From positions 496,501 through 560,500 of the forward strand of contig JANTQA010000051.1 of the NCBI GenBank assembly GCA_027625915.1: a DNA stretch of 64,000 nt. Reading direction: 5' to 3'. The first letter of the stretch is position 1; every line of letters starts with the position of its first letter. A model generated the notes under the pieces. The model saw nothing but the letters and a program-made list of their open reading frames with translations, had not been told where the DNA came from and made no database searches. The position numbers and the translations under genes are program-made. Positions 26,274-37,114 of the stretch are shown here, piece by piece. The stretch comes from Anaeramoeba flamelloides (taxonomy: Eukaryota > Metamonada > Anaeramoebidae).

Positions 26274-26747
26274 ATGAATACTCTTCAACAAGAACACAAT
26301 AGCGAACAAATAGAAACTTCAAATGAAAAAACACAAAGTTTCCACTCAATTGATCATAATGAGGAAGAATTTGATTCCTTAAAAGGAGAGAAACTGGCAA
26401 AGTATCTTGTTACACGAGGATCGCTTGTAAGTTTTCTAATTTGAATTGTCTTTTCATTCCAATAACGAACATTTCTTTTCTTTTTTTTTAAACCAAAACG
26501 CTAATAACATCCAAACATCACAAAATTATAACAGAAAAATAAAATCTTTGATTCTGCTGATTGGTCGCTCCAAATTGAAAATATTCGAAAAGAAAAAAGA
26601 CACAACAAATCAGAGAATTCACTTTTTGAAGACAATAGTCGCTTGATTGAATTACAACAATTTCAATTGAAACAAAGATCTTACAGATTTAAACAACCCT
26701 TGGAATTTAAGAGAACAAAGTCGACTCTGACCCAAGACAAAAAGTAA
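26274..26747 (+). CDS. Endosulfine/ARPP19/Igo-like PP2A-B55 inhibitor (probable)
   Basis: Two exons: 26274-26426 (51 codons) and 26535-26747, separated by a 108 bp intron (CTT|GTAAGT ... AACAG|AAA). The phase-0 splice gives 121 residues and stops at TAA. Across the junction it reads YLVTRGSLKNKIFDSADWSL. In ENSA/ARPP19/Igo1 the invariant FDSGDY holds the serine that Greatwall/Rim15 phosphorylates to make the protein inhibit PP2A-B55; here the motif is FDSADW with Ser58, close to the family's usual position (62-67) in a protein of the usual length (112-168). The acidic, Gln/Ser-rich N terminus and basic C terminus (FKRTKSTLTQDKK) also fit. The A/G and W/Y changes and the lack of other diagnostic residues keep this at probable. 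Confidence 0.65.
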
Positions 26748-27081
26748 AAATTGCCTTTGTTTTTCCTCATAATCATTATTTCTAACGAAATTGGATCAGT
26801 TGTTTTAACAACAAAAAATAGTCTTACTGTAGAATTTTAAACAATTTTAGGTTTTACTATGAATATCCCTAATTTTTTTGCCTTGAAATAAATAAAATCT
26901 GTTTTTTTGAATTTTTGAATGAATTTTTTTCTCTGATTTTTTTTTTTTAAAGCTTATTCTCACAATACCAAAACTGGAAACTAAAAACGATGGAAGTGTA
27001 AATTTCCAATGACGATGGTATAAATAGCCTACGTTAGCAACCTTAAACCCCTTAGAAAAAGTTAACTCTTGTGTTTTATTA
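26748..27081. other. Gap after endosulfine-like gene
   Basis: T/A-rich 3' sequence. A long minus-strand frame here (26847-27107) runs into the adjacent element and has no coding character. Confidence 0.45.
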
Positions 27082-27278
27082 CAGTCAGTTCCACTTTTAA
27101 GACACAAACTCTGAACGGAATTTAAGGTTCAGAAAAATCTCAAATTAAGGAGGATTTTTTTAGAATATTTTTTTCACATAACATTTTACTAGAATTGGAA
27201 TTCTGTACAATAATTTGAGATTTTTTTTTGTGCCTTAAATTCTGTAGATAGTTTGTGTCTTAAAAGTGGAACCGACTG
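27082..27278. mobile_element. Tc1/mariner-type MITE, copy 1 (197 bp)
   Basis: Left end CAGTCAGTTCCACTTTTAAG, right end the inverse with GGAACCGACTG; inverted repeats of about 30 bp continue as GACACAAACT. TA dinucleotides sit immediately outside both ends (27080-27081, 27279-27280), the target-site signature of Tc1/mariner. An inner inverted block, TCTCAAATTAAGG, occurs on both sides. No coding capacity. Confidence 0.85.
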
Positions 27279-27394
27279 TAAACTCTGCTAGGATGAAAAA
27301 ATATATTGAAAATTTCTAAGTTATACAAAAGTATTAATTGAATTCACATTTCATTTAAAGAATATGGTTTATTCACCATATAATCAACATTCCA

Positions 27395-27480
27395 GTTCTT
27401 TAAAAATCTCGGGGCTGTTGTATTTATTGTGGTTTGTCTTACGATGATTTTTACATGCCTCTAGTCTCAAAAAAAAGTTA
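27395..27480 (-). pseudogene. Coding-like island, unknown
   Basis: On the minus strand, about 27 codons starting near 27477 read RLEACKNHRKTNHNKYNSPE and on to a stop. GC content is clearly higher than the surroundings. Splice partners were not found; it could be an exon of an unmodelled gene or a decayed transposase piece. Confidence 0.25.
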
Positions 27481-27685
27481 TATCTTGGGGTAAAATACTT
27501 TAAATGGATGTGAACAAAAAAATTTAGTTTAACACAACTTTAGAAATATTTAGTTAATTAGATAATAACTAATAGTTTCGAAAACACCAGATTCCTCTGA
27601 AAAAAAAAATCAAATAGAGTAAAAAAAATAACAGATGATAAATATTCCATATCATAGGTTATCCACGATTCAAAACATAATATAA

Positions 27686-27936
27686 CCCCGAAAATGTTTT
27701 AAACAAAAAAATCCATAAATTTTGTATTTTTAAAATACATTCATATAATAAAAATTTTTATAAATAATAATTTTGAGTAGGTTTACAACTTTTTTCGATA
27801 TTAAAGGATATTTAAAAAAAAAAAGAAAGAAAATTTTTAGTAAGATTTTTTTTCATTTTTAATTATACAATTTTTGAAATTTTTTAAATGACTTAGTGGA
27901 GATATTTTTTCATTCTATTGTTTTTTAATAGTCTAA
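27686..27936 (+). mobile_element. 5' half of the 0.69 kb element
   Basis: Matches the first 250 bp of the copy at 56388 (shared AAATTTTGTATTTTTAAAATAC-like block and GACTTAGTGGAGA), then stops where a Tc1/mariner-type MITE end begins. Confidence 0.6.
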
Positions 27937-27985
27937 AACCGGTTCCACTTTTAAGACACAAACTAGAACGAAATTTAAGGTAAAA
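27937..27985. repeat. Tc1/mariner-type MITE, left end only
   Basis: Contains CCGGTTCCACTTTTAAGACA and the following ACAAACT, matching the ends of the 197 bp MITE. No right end is found downstream. Confidence 0.6.
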
Positions 27986-28845
27986 AAAAAAAGAATAATT
28001 ATTATTAACTTGAAAAAAATAAAATTTCTTTTTTCTTTAAACTGAAATAACAATTTTTTCTTTTTATTGAATATAAAAATACGAGAAAAAAAACCAAATA
28101 AAGAAATTAAAAATTCTCTTAAAGTACTTTATTAAAAACTGCAAACTTCAATTTATAACCAAAAGAATTGCTTTTTAATTTTATTATTTTTAATCAATAA
28201 TTAATAAACCCATTATTAATTCGTTCAATGGGTTGATAATATACCAAAGATCAAATGTATCAAAAGACTTTATTATTATTTCTGAATTTTTTCAATATCT
28301 TCAAACTAGAAATTGATTTAAATCAATAATTATAAATCGAAAAAAAAAAATATTTATAAATAACTGATTTTAATTATATCGGTTTATTATTTATACTCTT
28401 GATATTTGAAAAAGAATATTATCTGTTTTTATATTTTCATGAAACATAATAAATTTTTAAGAATAAGAAAAATGCATGTTTCTCATTTTTTAGAAAATTA
28501 ATGATTCAATATTTGGATAATTTTATTGTATTTTTAAAATAGGATTAAAATTTCAATATTATTTGTTCATTTAAACTCTCAGAAATTATTAAAAATGAGA
28601 TTTCTTCATAAAAAAATTGTTTTGAAAATTTTCAGTTTTCTTATTTAGATCAAAAAAGCCAACCAAAAAGGATTAGTATCTCTTAACTGAAATAATAATT
28701 GAGAAAATGAAATATTTTAAAAAGAATAACTCATTTTTCTAAAGTTGATATCTGAGTTTGTTTATTAGGTTTAATTCTATCCTTGTGAAAATAATTACTC
28801 ATATTACCTTTGGGAAAAAAAAATAAATAAGAGTTACAAACCGGA
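27986..28845. other. Gap, AT-rich
   Basis: No coding-like frame or foldback recognised. Confidence 0.45.
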
Positions 28846-29410
28846 AAGGTTTACAATCCCTGAAATTTGAAAAACATATCATTTGATGTATATGATGTGA
28901 CCACTTGTTAATTTGGTTCTTAGCTGATCGATCTTAGTCTTGGTAGGGTTTAGATAGTTGTTCAAAAGTCTAATTTTTGACAATTTGTTTATTTTTTTTC
29001 CAGAATTCGAATAGAAGAGAGCCAGGCTAATTAGATTGGAAGTTAAGTTATAAAAAAATGTGTTTAGTGGGTTGTTGATTGATTTTTTTAATTAGGTTTG
29101 GTTTTATTTGGAGCTTTTGAATTTTTTTTTTTTTTTTTTTTAGTTAATTGACAAAAAAGGTAAATAAAAAATATTAATTGTCACCCCAAAAATCAAATTT
29201 TATTCTTAAATACCAACCTATCTATTAGTCTTACACTCTTCAATTCAAATTTGGATTTTGGAAAAAAAAAAACAAATTGTCAAAAATTAGCGTTTTGAAC
29301 AACTATCTAAACCCTACCAAGTCCAAGAACGATCGGCAAGGAACTTAAACAATAAGTTCCAATCCCCAAGAAAATACAATCTTTTTTCATATTAATGGAT
29401 TGTAAACCTT
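28846..29410. mobile_element. 565 bp foldback element
   Basis: Starts AAGGTTTACAATCC and ends GGATTGTAAACCTT. The inverted arms continue for well over 100 bp: TAGGGTTTAGATAGTTGTTC on the left matches GAACAACTATCTAAACCCTA on the right, flanked by GATCGATCTTAG / CTAAGAACGATCGG-like blocks. The centre is A/T homopolymer. It is a long-arm foldback with no coding capacity, located just upstream of the PTB-like gene. Confidence 0.8.
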
Positions 29411-29687
29411 AAAAAAGTGAATTCTTTTTAAATTCAAATACATTAATTATAATTTCCAAAGTTTTATTTCGTTTGTGGCTCTTTTTATGACGAATATTTC
29501 TTTCCAAAAACAAAAAACATAAAGTTAATTAACTATTTATTCCTCGTATAAAATAAAAATTCATTTTTTCTTAGATCTATGAATTTCAAGTAAAAAGCAC
29601 TATTTTTTAAACAATTCTTTTCAAGTCATGTCCTGTTTCTAAATTTTCTTTTTCTTTTTCTAAAAATTAAAAACTTGTATCTAAAAG

Positions 29688-32600
29688 AAGAAACGATAGT
29701 AGTAAGACGATTCCGAAAAATAAAAGAATTCCACGAGATTTGTCACCAACTGGTAACCACAAAAAACAACGTTTAATTCGAGGCAACCCCTTAGTTCGTA
29801 ACCAACTCGGAAGGATACAACCAATTGCTGATGAAGGATCAACAAATTATTCGAGACACCACATCCAACAGTCTCCACCAAAGATTTACAAGGAAACGCA
29901 GTACCCTTACTCTGCACACCGCTTTACATACAGCCAAAACAAAAACCGTAATTACCATCAACCGCTTCACAGAACCCAAAATTATCAAACAAGCAACATA
30001 AAATCCTCAGCAAAACCTTTAATGCAAACCAGACATAAGCCTGTTTTACACAATTTGGAAACACAATCACAATTGATTAATATAATTGGCTTGCCCAATG
30101 AGCACAAAGATTGGCAAATATGCCCACTCTTCCAAGAATTTTGTAACATTGAATTTCTCTCAAATTCGGCAACTGCAAATCCTTACCCAGTTGTGAAAGT
30201 AAAAAAAAAAGAAAATGCAAAAGAAATTATGGATTTTTATAAAAACCACCAATTATTAGTAGAGTACTTATTTACCTTTTTATTTTCCTTGTTACTTTTT
30301 TCAAAATAATTCTTTTCTTTTTTCCTCCTTATCGAATTCATAAGAACAAGACTGTTATGTGTTTTTTCTTTCTTTGAACACAAAAGTAAAAAAAAAAAAA
30401 AAAACACTCTTTGGATCTTTAGATATCCTTACTCTTTTCTTTTTCATTGAATCTAACATGTCTTTGAAATTAAAAAGTGTACTAATCATTTGTAGTAATG
30501 TTTTGGAAAGTGTGACTGTAAAACAATTGAAAAAACTAAATATAAAAAAACGAAATTTTTTCTTCTTACTGTTGAGAGAAAAATGTTGGACACAGAAAAA
30601 TGGTTGGGAACCATTTTTAATTGGAAACATTAGTAAAATTGAAAATCAAATACTATTGATAACTCGGTGAATTTTTATATAAAGCCAGGTTTAAATGTGC
30701 TACAAGTTCATTAATCTGCGGTGTGTGTAGAATACTCATTTGAGTGGTTGATAACTAAAATAGATCATGCAATTTTAACAAAAATCCTAAGTTTTAGTAA
30801 AGTTTACTATTAATTCTGAAAAGGGTAATTTTTCAACTTGCTTTAGATTATAAGAGATAAGGTTTTGAAAAAAGTAGAATTACATTAATCGTTATTCTAA
30901 TAAGTAGATTATTGTTATTTTCTTTAGTTATTTCATAAAAGAAAGAAATTAAAAATCATTTTCAGTAATGTTCCCAATTAAAATTGCTGTCCAACTATTT
31001 TTCTCTCAACATTAGTATCCATTTAAACCCTTTTAACACATGTATTTCACTAACAAAAACTAGTTCCCTTTACTATAAAATACACTCAATTTCAAAAAGT
31101 TGTCAATTTATATTGAGAAGAATCTGAGATAAGCCCTACAAACCCACTTCCAATATCATTTTAAAGCCAGTCTGCATTTTTGAAAAATAGTTCATTTTCT
31201 CAACTAATTAAAAACTTTTTTCTAATGTAATTTTAACAACGTTAAAACTACAAGTTTGAAAAAGTGTTCAATTCTTTGTTTGATTTCTTCTTTTAGGGAA
31301 CTGTCACTTCCCTAGAATGCTTGGTGGTTCCAAATACTCTTATCCTCAGTCATATATTTTCAATTTACTTAATTAGGTCTCTCAAAAATTGTGTCAAAAA
31401 TAATCGAATTTAAGTGATAAAAATGGAAATAACGAAAAAAGAGAAAAAATAATGTTTATTGCTAATTTATTTCATCTCAAATAAACCAATTTTTTTTTTT
31501 TTTTAAAATAAAATTCAAAATTCTTTTCAGAAATATTTTTTGTTAAAAAATGATATTTTAATTTCTTCTTGAATTGGTGAGATTTTAAACTAAATGAAAA
31601 TTTCATTATTTGTTTTTAATAAATATTTCAAAATTTTTTAATTTTATATCCTTTATCATTATAAAATATTCTTTTTTTTTTTTTTTGTATTTTATTCTTA
31701 TCAATATCGAATTTAAATAATAGCGACTTACCTGTTGAATTAAACGAATTTAAAAACCAACAATTAGCGTTACAAAATAAAAGGTCACAATTGGAAATTG
31801 GTACAAAATCAAAAGTTTTAAATGTATCTTTTTCCAATCCTCCAAATAACCTTAGAATTAAGAATATTCATGAATTATTCTCAAACTTTGGATATATCGA
31901 AAGTATTGTAATTCTTACAAGAAGAGTAATCAATTTTTTTTTTTTATTTATTTATTTTGTGGATTTAATAGAGGATTTGAGGATATCTTTGTAAAGTCAC
32001 GATAAAGTTTCAAAAATCGAGATTATTTTTATCAATTCACCATATTTAGTTAATAGCGATTATCTCTATCAAATCGCGATAATTTCCAGAAAATCGCGAT
32101 CTCTAATATTATCGCGATTATATCACAAATCGCGATCTTCTATAAAATCATCGTGAAAAATATCATGATTAAAAATAAGTAATCGCGATATAACAATTGA
32201 TGAGTTTTAGGGCTAATTCAGCAATATTTTTACAAAGAAAAATTTTTCTTTGATCAAAAAACGGATTATCTTGAAAAAATAATAGTTATTCTATTCAAAA
32301 ACAACAAAAAAGAAACTTGATTCAATCAAGGATCATATCAAGATTTTCCAATGTATTTTATTTTAATTTGGTTGACAAACCTATTTATCCTTTTAGATCA
32401 ACAACAATAATAACTAAAGCTAAATAAATATTTTCTCAGTCAATCGTGGTGTTATAAATTGCGTTGAATAAAAAAGCTTCTAAAACAGCCAACCCTTCAC
32501 GCATTCTTTCAAGAATGTGTTCTGGGCTAAATCATTTTCTTTATTCGAATAAAAAGCATAAAGGGGTTGGATAACTTTTCAAAAGCTTTTACAACAACCT

Positions 32601-35279
32601 TAGCCACATTATCACCAATTATTAAGATTGTTTATGTACATTTGTTTTCTTGTTTTTATTCTTCTTCTTTGTATTGGAAAGAAAACACAATAAGAGTTTA
32701 ATGGGTTTTTTTTTGATCGATCACGAATAAGAAGGAAAATTCCTCTTTCTTCTTTTTGGTTATTTAAGGCATGAGTAATTTACCGTGGACTTGCTCCATA
32801 TTCAAGGAGCGACCTGAAACAAAAAAGGATATTGAGAAATTTCCCTTCTTTTGGTTGACAAAATTCAAATCGTAGAAAAAAAGTCTAAGAATTCTCAATT
32901 ACAAAAATTCAATAAAAAAAAAAAGTTTAAAAACATTCTCAATTGTAAAAAATCAAATTTTAAAAAAAAAAAAATACATTTTTTCTCATTTTCTATTTCC
33001 AAAGGCTTAAATTTCTTCAATTTAAAACAAATTGTTTTATTAAAGTACACAATCAATTTAATTCGTTTTAATCTAATTTTTGGTTATTTTGTAACCCTCT
33101 AAATTTGACAAATTAAGGATTTCTTAAGATTCTTGAGAAAAAAATAACATATTTGAGAAATTTAAAAATTCAAAAAAAAACCTTCGATATCACAAAAAGC
33201 GCCCAAGATCGACACTTCAAAACTAACACAGTTGTTTTCAAAATTATATATTCCAACGATTCTAATTGGAAATTGAGTGTTCTCTTTTTGGCGCTTTTTT
33301 CTAAAAATGTCCTGGGTTTTTGATTATTGATTCTTTGAGATCGATAGTACATCACATGTTGGTTAGTTTTTGATTGGTATCAGTCACTCATAAAAATTAC
33401 AAATTTTTTTTAATCCATTTCAGAAAATTATTTTTTACCGTAATGACTCGACCCTTAACTTTTGAAGGTAATAACCCCCATTTGAAAAAAACACATCTAT
33501 TTTATATTCAAGTACATTGTTGAGATGGGTTATTATTTGTTTTTGATCATAAAATCCACAGCATATTTTACTTTTGTAAAAAAAAACAAATGAAAAAATA
33601 ACAATTTGTGTTTCCACTACAAAAAATCTCATGCCTGTTATAAATCTTTATGTCTTTCAAAACTTTTAAATACTTGGAGACACTTTACAACCCTTTCAAT
33701 CCTTTCTAACATTTTTTAAAGGGGAAAAGCCTTGTAAAATTCTCCAGGCTTTGTAAAAGCCAATAGATTTTTTTTAATGTGATTTTAAAAAAATAATTTT
33801 CTTTATCTCGATATTTTGTTTTATCCCGATATTTTAAAAATATCGATATTTTTATGATTTTTGCGATAAAGTATTACTAAATCAATTTAATGATTTTTCG
33901 CGATAATGTAGATTAATGTGATTTTGTATTTTATGGCAATAATGTGGATTATCGTTAAGATCGGTTTTCCTGAATTTATGATTTTTCGGGATTAAAGTAG
34001 GACTAATCGCGATTTTTTTAATATTCTCGCGAATTAATTTCTAATATCGTGATAATACATGTTATCATCAAAAAGTCTATTCAGTTTTATTGGGATAATT
34101 TCTGTTATTTTTGAATTTTTTTTTTTAAAAGATAAAGAATGATTGTGGCATTATGTAAAAGAGTCCCAATATGGTTTAAAAGAATTTTTTTTTGTGTTTT
34201 TAATTATTTTAATAGTTTAATAATTTTTTTTATTGTGTAATTAAGAAATTTTTTAAAAATTGATTTTTTTTACAAACATATTATAAAATGTAACATTTCA
34301 ATATTATTGGGCAACCAATAGATCAATTGGCTTAAAATAATTTTAAAAAATTTTACTTTAATTAATAATCTTTACTGAAAATGAACCCTGATATTCTTAT
34401 GGACTTTTCACTAAACAAATTATTTCCATTTTTTTTGAAAAATTTCACCCTTTCAAATCTCAACAATAAAAAAATCTTCAACTTCATTAATTTTTTTGAT
34501 CAGTTGAAAACTCAACTTTAAATCGATAAAGTGAAAAATTAAATTGTTTTTTTTGAATAGAAAACCAATTGTAAAAAAAATTTAAAAGATTGGAAAATAT
34601 TATTTTTTAGTTCATCTTTCAAAACAAAAATAAATTTCTTTAAAAAAAAGAAAATATTTTTTATAGTGATAAAAAGGAAAAAAAAATAAGTTGCTAAAAT
34701 CCAATTATTTGAATTTTTAATTGGTCAAATTTCTTTTTACAATCGATTTTTTCATTTCATTAAATTAATTTTTTTTTTTTTTACTTTTTGCTAAAAATCT
34801 CCTCATGTATATAATAACTGATTTCAATGAAAAATAGATCATTTTTTTATTTATTCAATAACAATTTTATTATATTTATCTCTATCTAAAAAAAAAAAAA
34901 AAAAACAAATCACATTAATTGATTTTATAGTTAAATTTTATACGTTCATTAGTTCAATTTCATACAGAAAAGGAATCAAATCAAGCATTTTCAGCATTAA
35001 ATAAAAAAATTGTATTTTCAAATAATTGCCAACTCCATATTAAATTTTGTGGTGTTTATGAAATTATGATAAGATCTTTTGAAGAACAAATAAAATTTAA
35101 TCAAGAAAAATTAAAAAATAATAAGAATAAGAATCATTTTTCAAAAATTAATCTTAAAAATCCAAATATTAATTCTACTGATCAGTATAATTCAGATAAC
35201 AAATTGGAAATTTATGAACAACAACAACCGCAACAACAGCAACAACAGCAACAACAGCAACAACAGCAGCAGCAGCAGC

Positions 35280-35311
<32 letters not shown>

Positions 35312-37114
35312 CGTGGGAATCAACAATATCACCAGCAAAATATTGAAAATGGATTTAATAGAGAAATGGAAAGAAAGAGAGAATTTTTTAATAATAATAA
35401 TAATTCACAAGATAATGAAGAAAGGTTAATAAATAAGAAACAGATTCAAAATCAACAAACTTATATCAACAATCAAGATCAGTCTTTAATTCAAGAAGAG
35501 ATAAATCAAAAGAATCATTTAAATAATTATCCAACAAATTATAAAAAAAAAGGAATCTTTCAAAATAATTTAAAAGATAATATTGATTCAATAAAATCTA
35601 AGGAAGAAAGGGATGTTCAAATTTTACTTCAGAGAATTGAAACGAATTGGAAGAACTTAACATCTCAACAAAAGGAATTGGAATCAAAACTAAAAAATCA
35701 AATGAATGGATTAAATCAAATAAATATTGTCAATAATGAAAATGTCAATGAAAAGAGAAATAAAGATGATCAAAGTATTGTAAAAAAAGAACATAAGAAT
35801 AAAACATATGATATTAAAAATCAAAATATAGAAAAATTTGATGAAAATGATCATATTGATCAGCAAATTCAAAGATCAAAATATCAATATTATTACCAAA
35901 AAACTATAAAAGAGCAACAAAGGCAAAATGACAACATAAAAATTAATGGGAATACCAATCAAAATATCTCTGAAAAATCAATTCATGAGATGGATTTAAA
36001 TATGTACCAATACCAAAATAGATATGATCAAAAAAATCAAATTATTGATCATAAAACTGATAGTCAAAGCAATGAAAATAAATTAACTAGAGATAATTTG
36101 AATGAATTTTCTCAAAAAGATGAGCAAAACTTTGGATTATTCAATAAAGGATTTAATCCAAATATTAAATATCAAAATGATGGGAAAGAAAAAAAGGATG
36201 TACATGAAATAGATATGGAAATACCAATGGATATTGAAATGGAGACCAATCGAGATGAACACGTGATTAGTATGGATAATGTGGGAAATATTGGGGGTGT
36301 GGAAAGCATGGGGGTGGGATTTGAAATAGATAAAAACATTGAAATAGGTGTGGTGGATAGACTGGGAAGTGGGGAAAGAAAAGAAGGGGAAAAAGAAATG
36401 GAAAGTGGGGTAAATAAAGAAAAAGATGAATTACAAAAGAAACCAAATAATGGTTCTGTTTTAGAAATAATTGATTTTAGTAAAGAATTAAGAGATTGTG
36501 GTTTTCTTTTTTCATTATTTGGATTATATGGAAATATTAAAAAAATTAAATTACTTTGCACAGACGTAAATGTTGCCTTTATTCAAATGCATTCTGATAT
36601 TTCTGCAAAAATTGCCGCTGATAATTTAAATTCTTGTATTGTTTCTGGAAAGGCGCTACGGGTGGAAGTTTCCGATTTAATGGAAATACCATCACCAACA
36701 TCGGAATCATCAGATCAAAATTCCTTTTCAAATACAAATATTATAGAAATCGAAAAGGATTATTCTAATTCCATCCATAATAGGTATAATTATTCAAACA
36801 AAAAGTTAAATGCAAAAGACTTTTACCCTCCTCACCCTTGTTTAATCGTTACGAACCTACCAATTATTGTTATAAAAGAGCAAGAAAATGAAATGAAAGC
36901 AAAAATGAGACAAGAAATAATACAATTGTTTGCCAAATTCGGTAAGGTTGTTGATTCTCTCTTTAAAAGAGTTAATAATGAAGAACACGCATATATACAA
37001 ATGTCAAATATCCAAGAAGCCATCATCTCACTCGTTAATTTAGATTGTACTCAAATTGGGCAAAAAACTATTCGGATTCATTTTTCAAATAAAAATTGCA
37101 ACCAAATCATCTAA
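29688..37114 (+). CDS. PTB/hnRNP L-type RNA-binding protein, four RRMs (5' end unresolved)
   Basis: Polypyrimidine-tract-binding family, expected to act in splicing and mRNA handling. Exon a (about 29688-30263) carries a basic N-terminal region and RRM1 (LINIIGLPNEHKD to MDFYKNHQLL). Exon b (31724-31925) starts RRM2 (KVLNVSFSNPPNNLRI, ILTRR). Exon c (34931-37114) resumes in phase with LNFIRSLVQFHTEKES, completing RRM2, then about 430 residues of Gln/Asn-rich insert including a run of some 30 Gln (35217-35310), then RRM3 (SLFGLYGNIKKIKLLC, VNVAFIQMHS) and RRM4 (CLIVTNLPI, HAYIQMSN, IRIHFSNKN) up to the stop. The 30263/31724 splice keeps frame but omits the usual RRM1 beta-4, so a small exon may be missing. 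No in-frame ATG lies in exon a; the start must be in an upstream exon I could not find. Confidence 0.8.
30264..31723 (+). other. First PTB-like intron (about 1.5 kb)
   Basis: Contains an inverted-repeat element (30570-31011). A GC-richer patch at about 31298-31350, preceded by a good acceptor (CTTCTTTTAG), reads GTVTSLECLVVPNT and could be an additional exon, but its phase does not fit the flanking exons simply. Confidence 0.55.
30570..31011. mobile_element. 442 bp long-TIR element, copy 1
   Basis: Left end TGTTGAGAGAAAAATGTTGG and onward; right end is the inverse (CCAACTATTTTTCTCTCAACA). Inverted arms of about 65 bp share an AATTGGGAACATTACTGAAAAT-like block with the element at 42961-43383, so both belong to one family with diverged tips. 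Confidence 0.75.
31998..32190. repeat. ATCGCGAT palindrome cluster 1
   Basis: Five exact ATCGCGAT octamers and several near-matches (AGCGATTATC, CACGATAA, ATCATGATT) within about 190 bp of otherwise GC-poor DNA. Confidence 0.7.
32440..32810 (-). pseudogene. Antisense coding-like islands in the PTB-like intron
   Basis: Minus strand. A 30 bp patch (about 32782-32811) with a classic acceptor (TTTTGTTTCAG) and donor (GTAAAT) reads SLLEYGASP, the typical end of an ankyrin repeat. Further along, about 32449-32535 reads PEHILERMREGLAVLEAF and on to a stop; an adjoining patch reads VAKVVVKAFEN. The pieces do not join into one phase-consistent gene. They may be a decayed or nested minus-strand gene. 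The first patch overlaps a 34-codon plus-strand frame (ATG about 32772), so its strand is not certain. Confidence 0.25.
33785..34070. repeat. ATCGCGAT-like cluster 2
   Basis: Another concentration of CGAT/CGCGA words (CTCGATATT, CCCGATATT, TATCGATATT, TTCGCGATAA, AATCGCGATT, CTCGCGAATT, ATCGTGATAA), about 1.6 kb from cluster 1 and looking like its counterpart. Confidence 0.6.

Larger units (their letters stand above)
31926..34930 (+). other. Second PTB-like intron (3.0 kb)
   Basis: Donor AGA|GTAATC, acceptor TTATAG, phase 0, splitting RRM2 between LTRR and LNFIRSLVQF. It holds two clusters of ATCGCGAT-like sites, coding-like minus-strand islands at about 32440-32810 and a short inverted repeat around 33185-33300. 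Confidence 0.8.

Noticed and set aside
30359-30670. 103-codon plus-strand frame overlapping a PTB-like intron and a MITE
   Set aside because: It runs into the inverted-repeat element and has no motif.
32772-32876. 34-codon plus-strand frame MSNLPWTCSIFKERPE
   Set aside because: Too short to support alone and overlaps a minus-strand exon-like patch with better splice signals; kept only as context for that finding.
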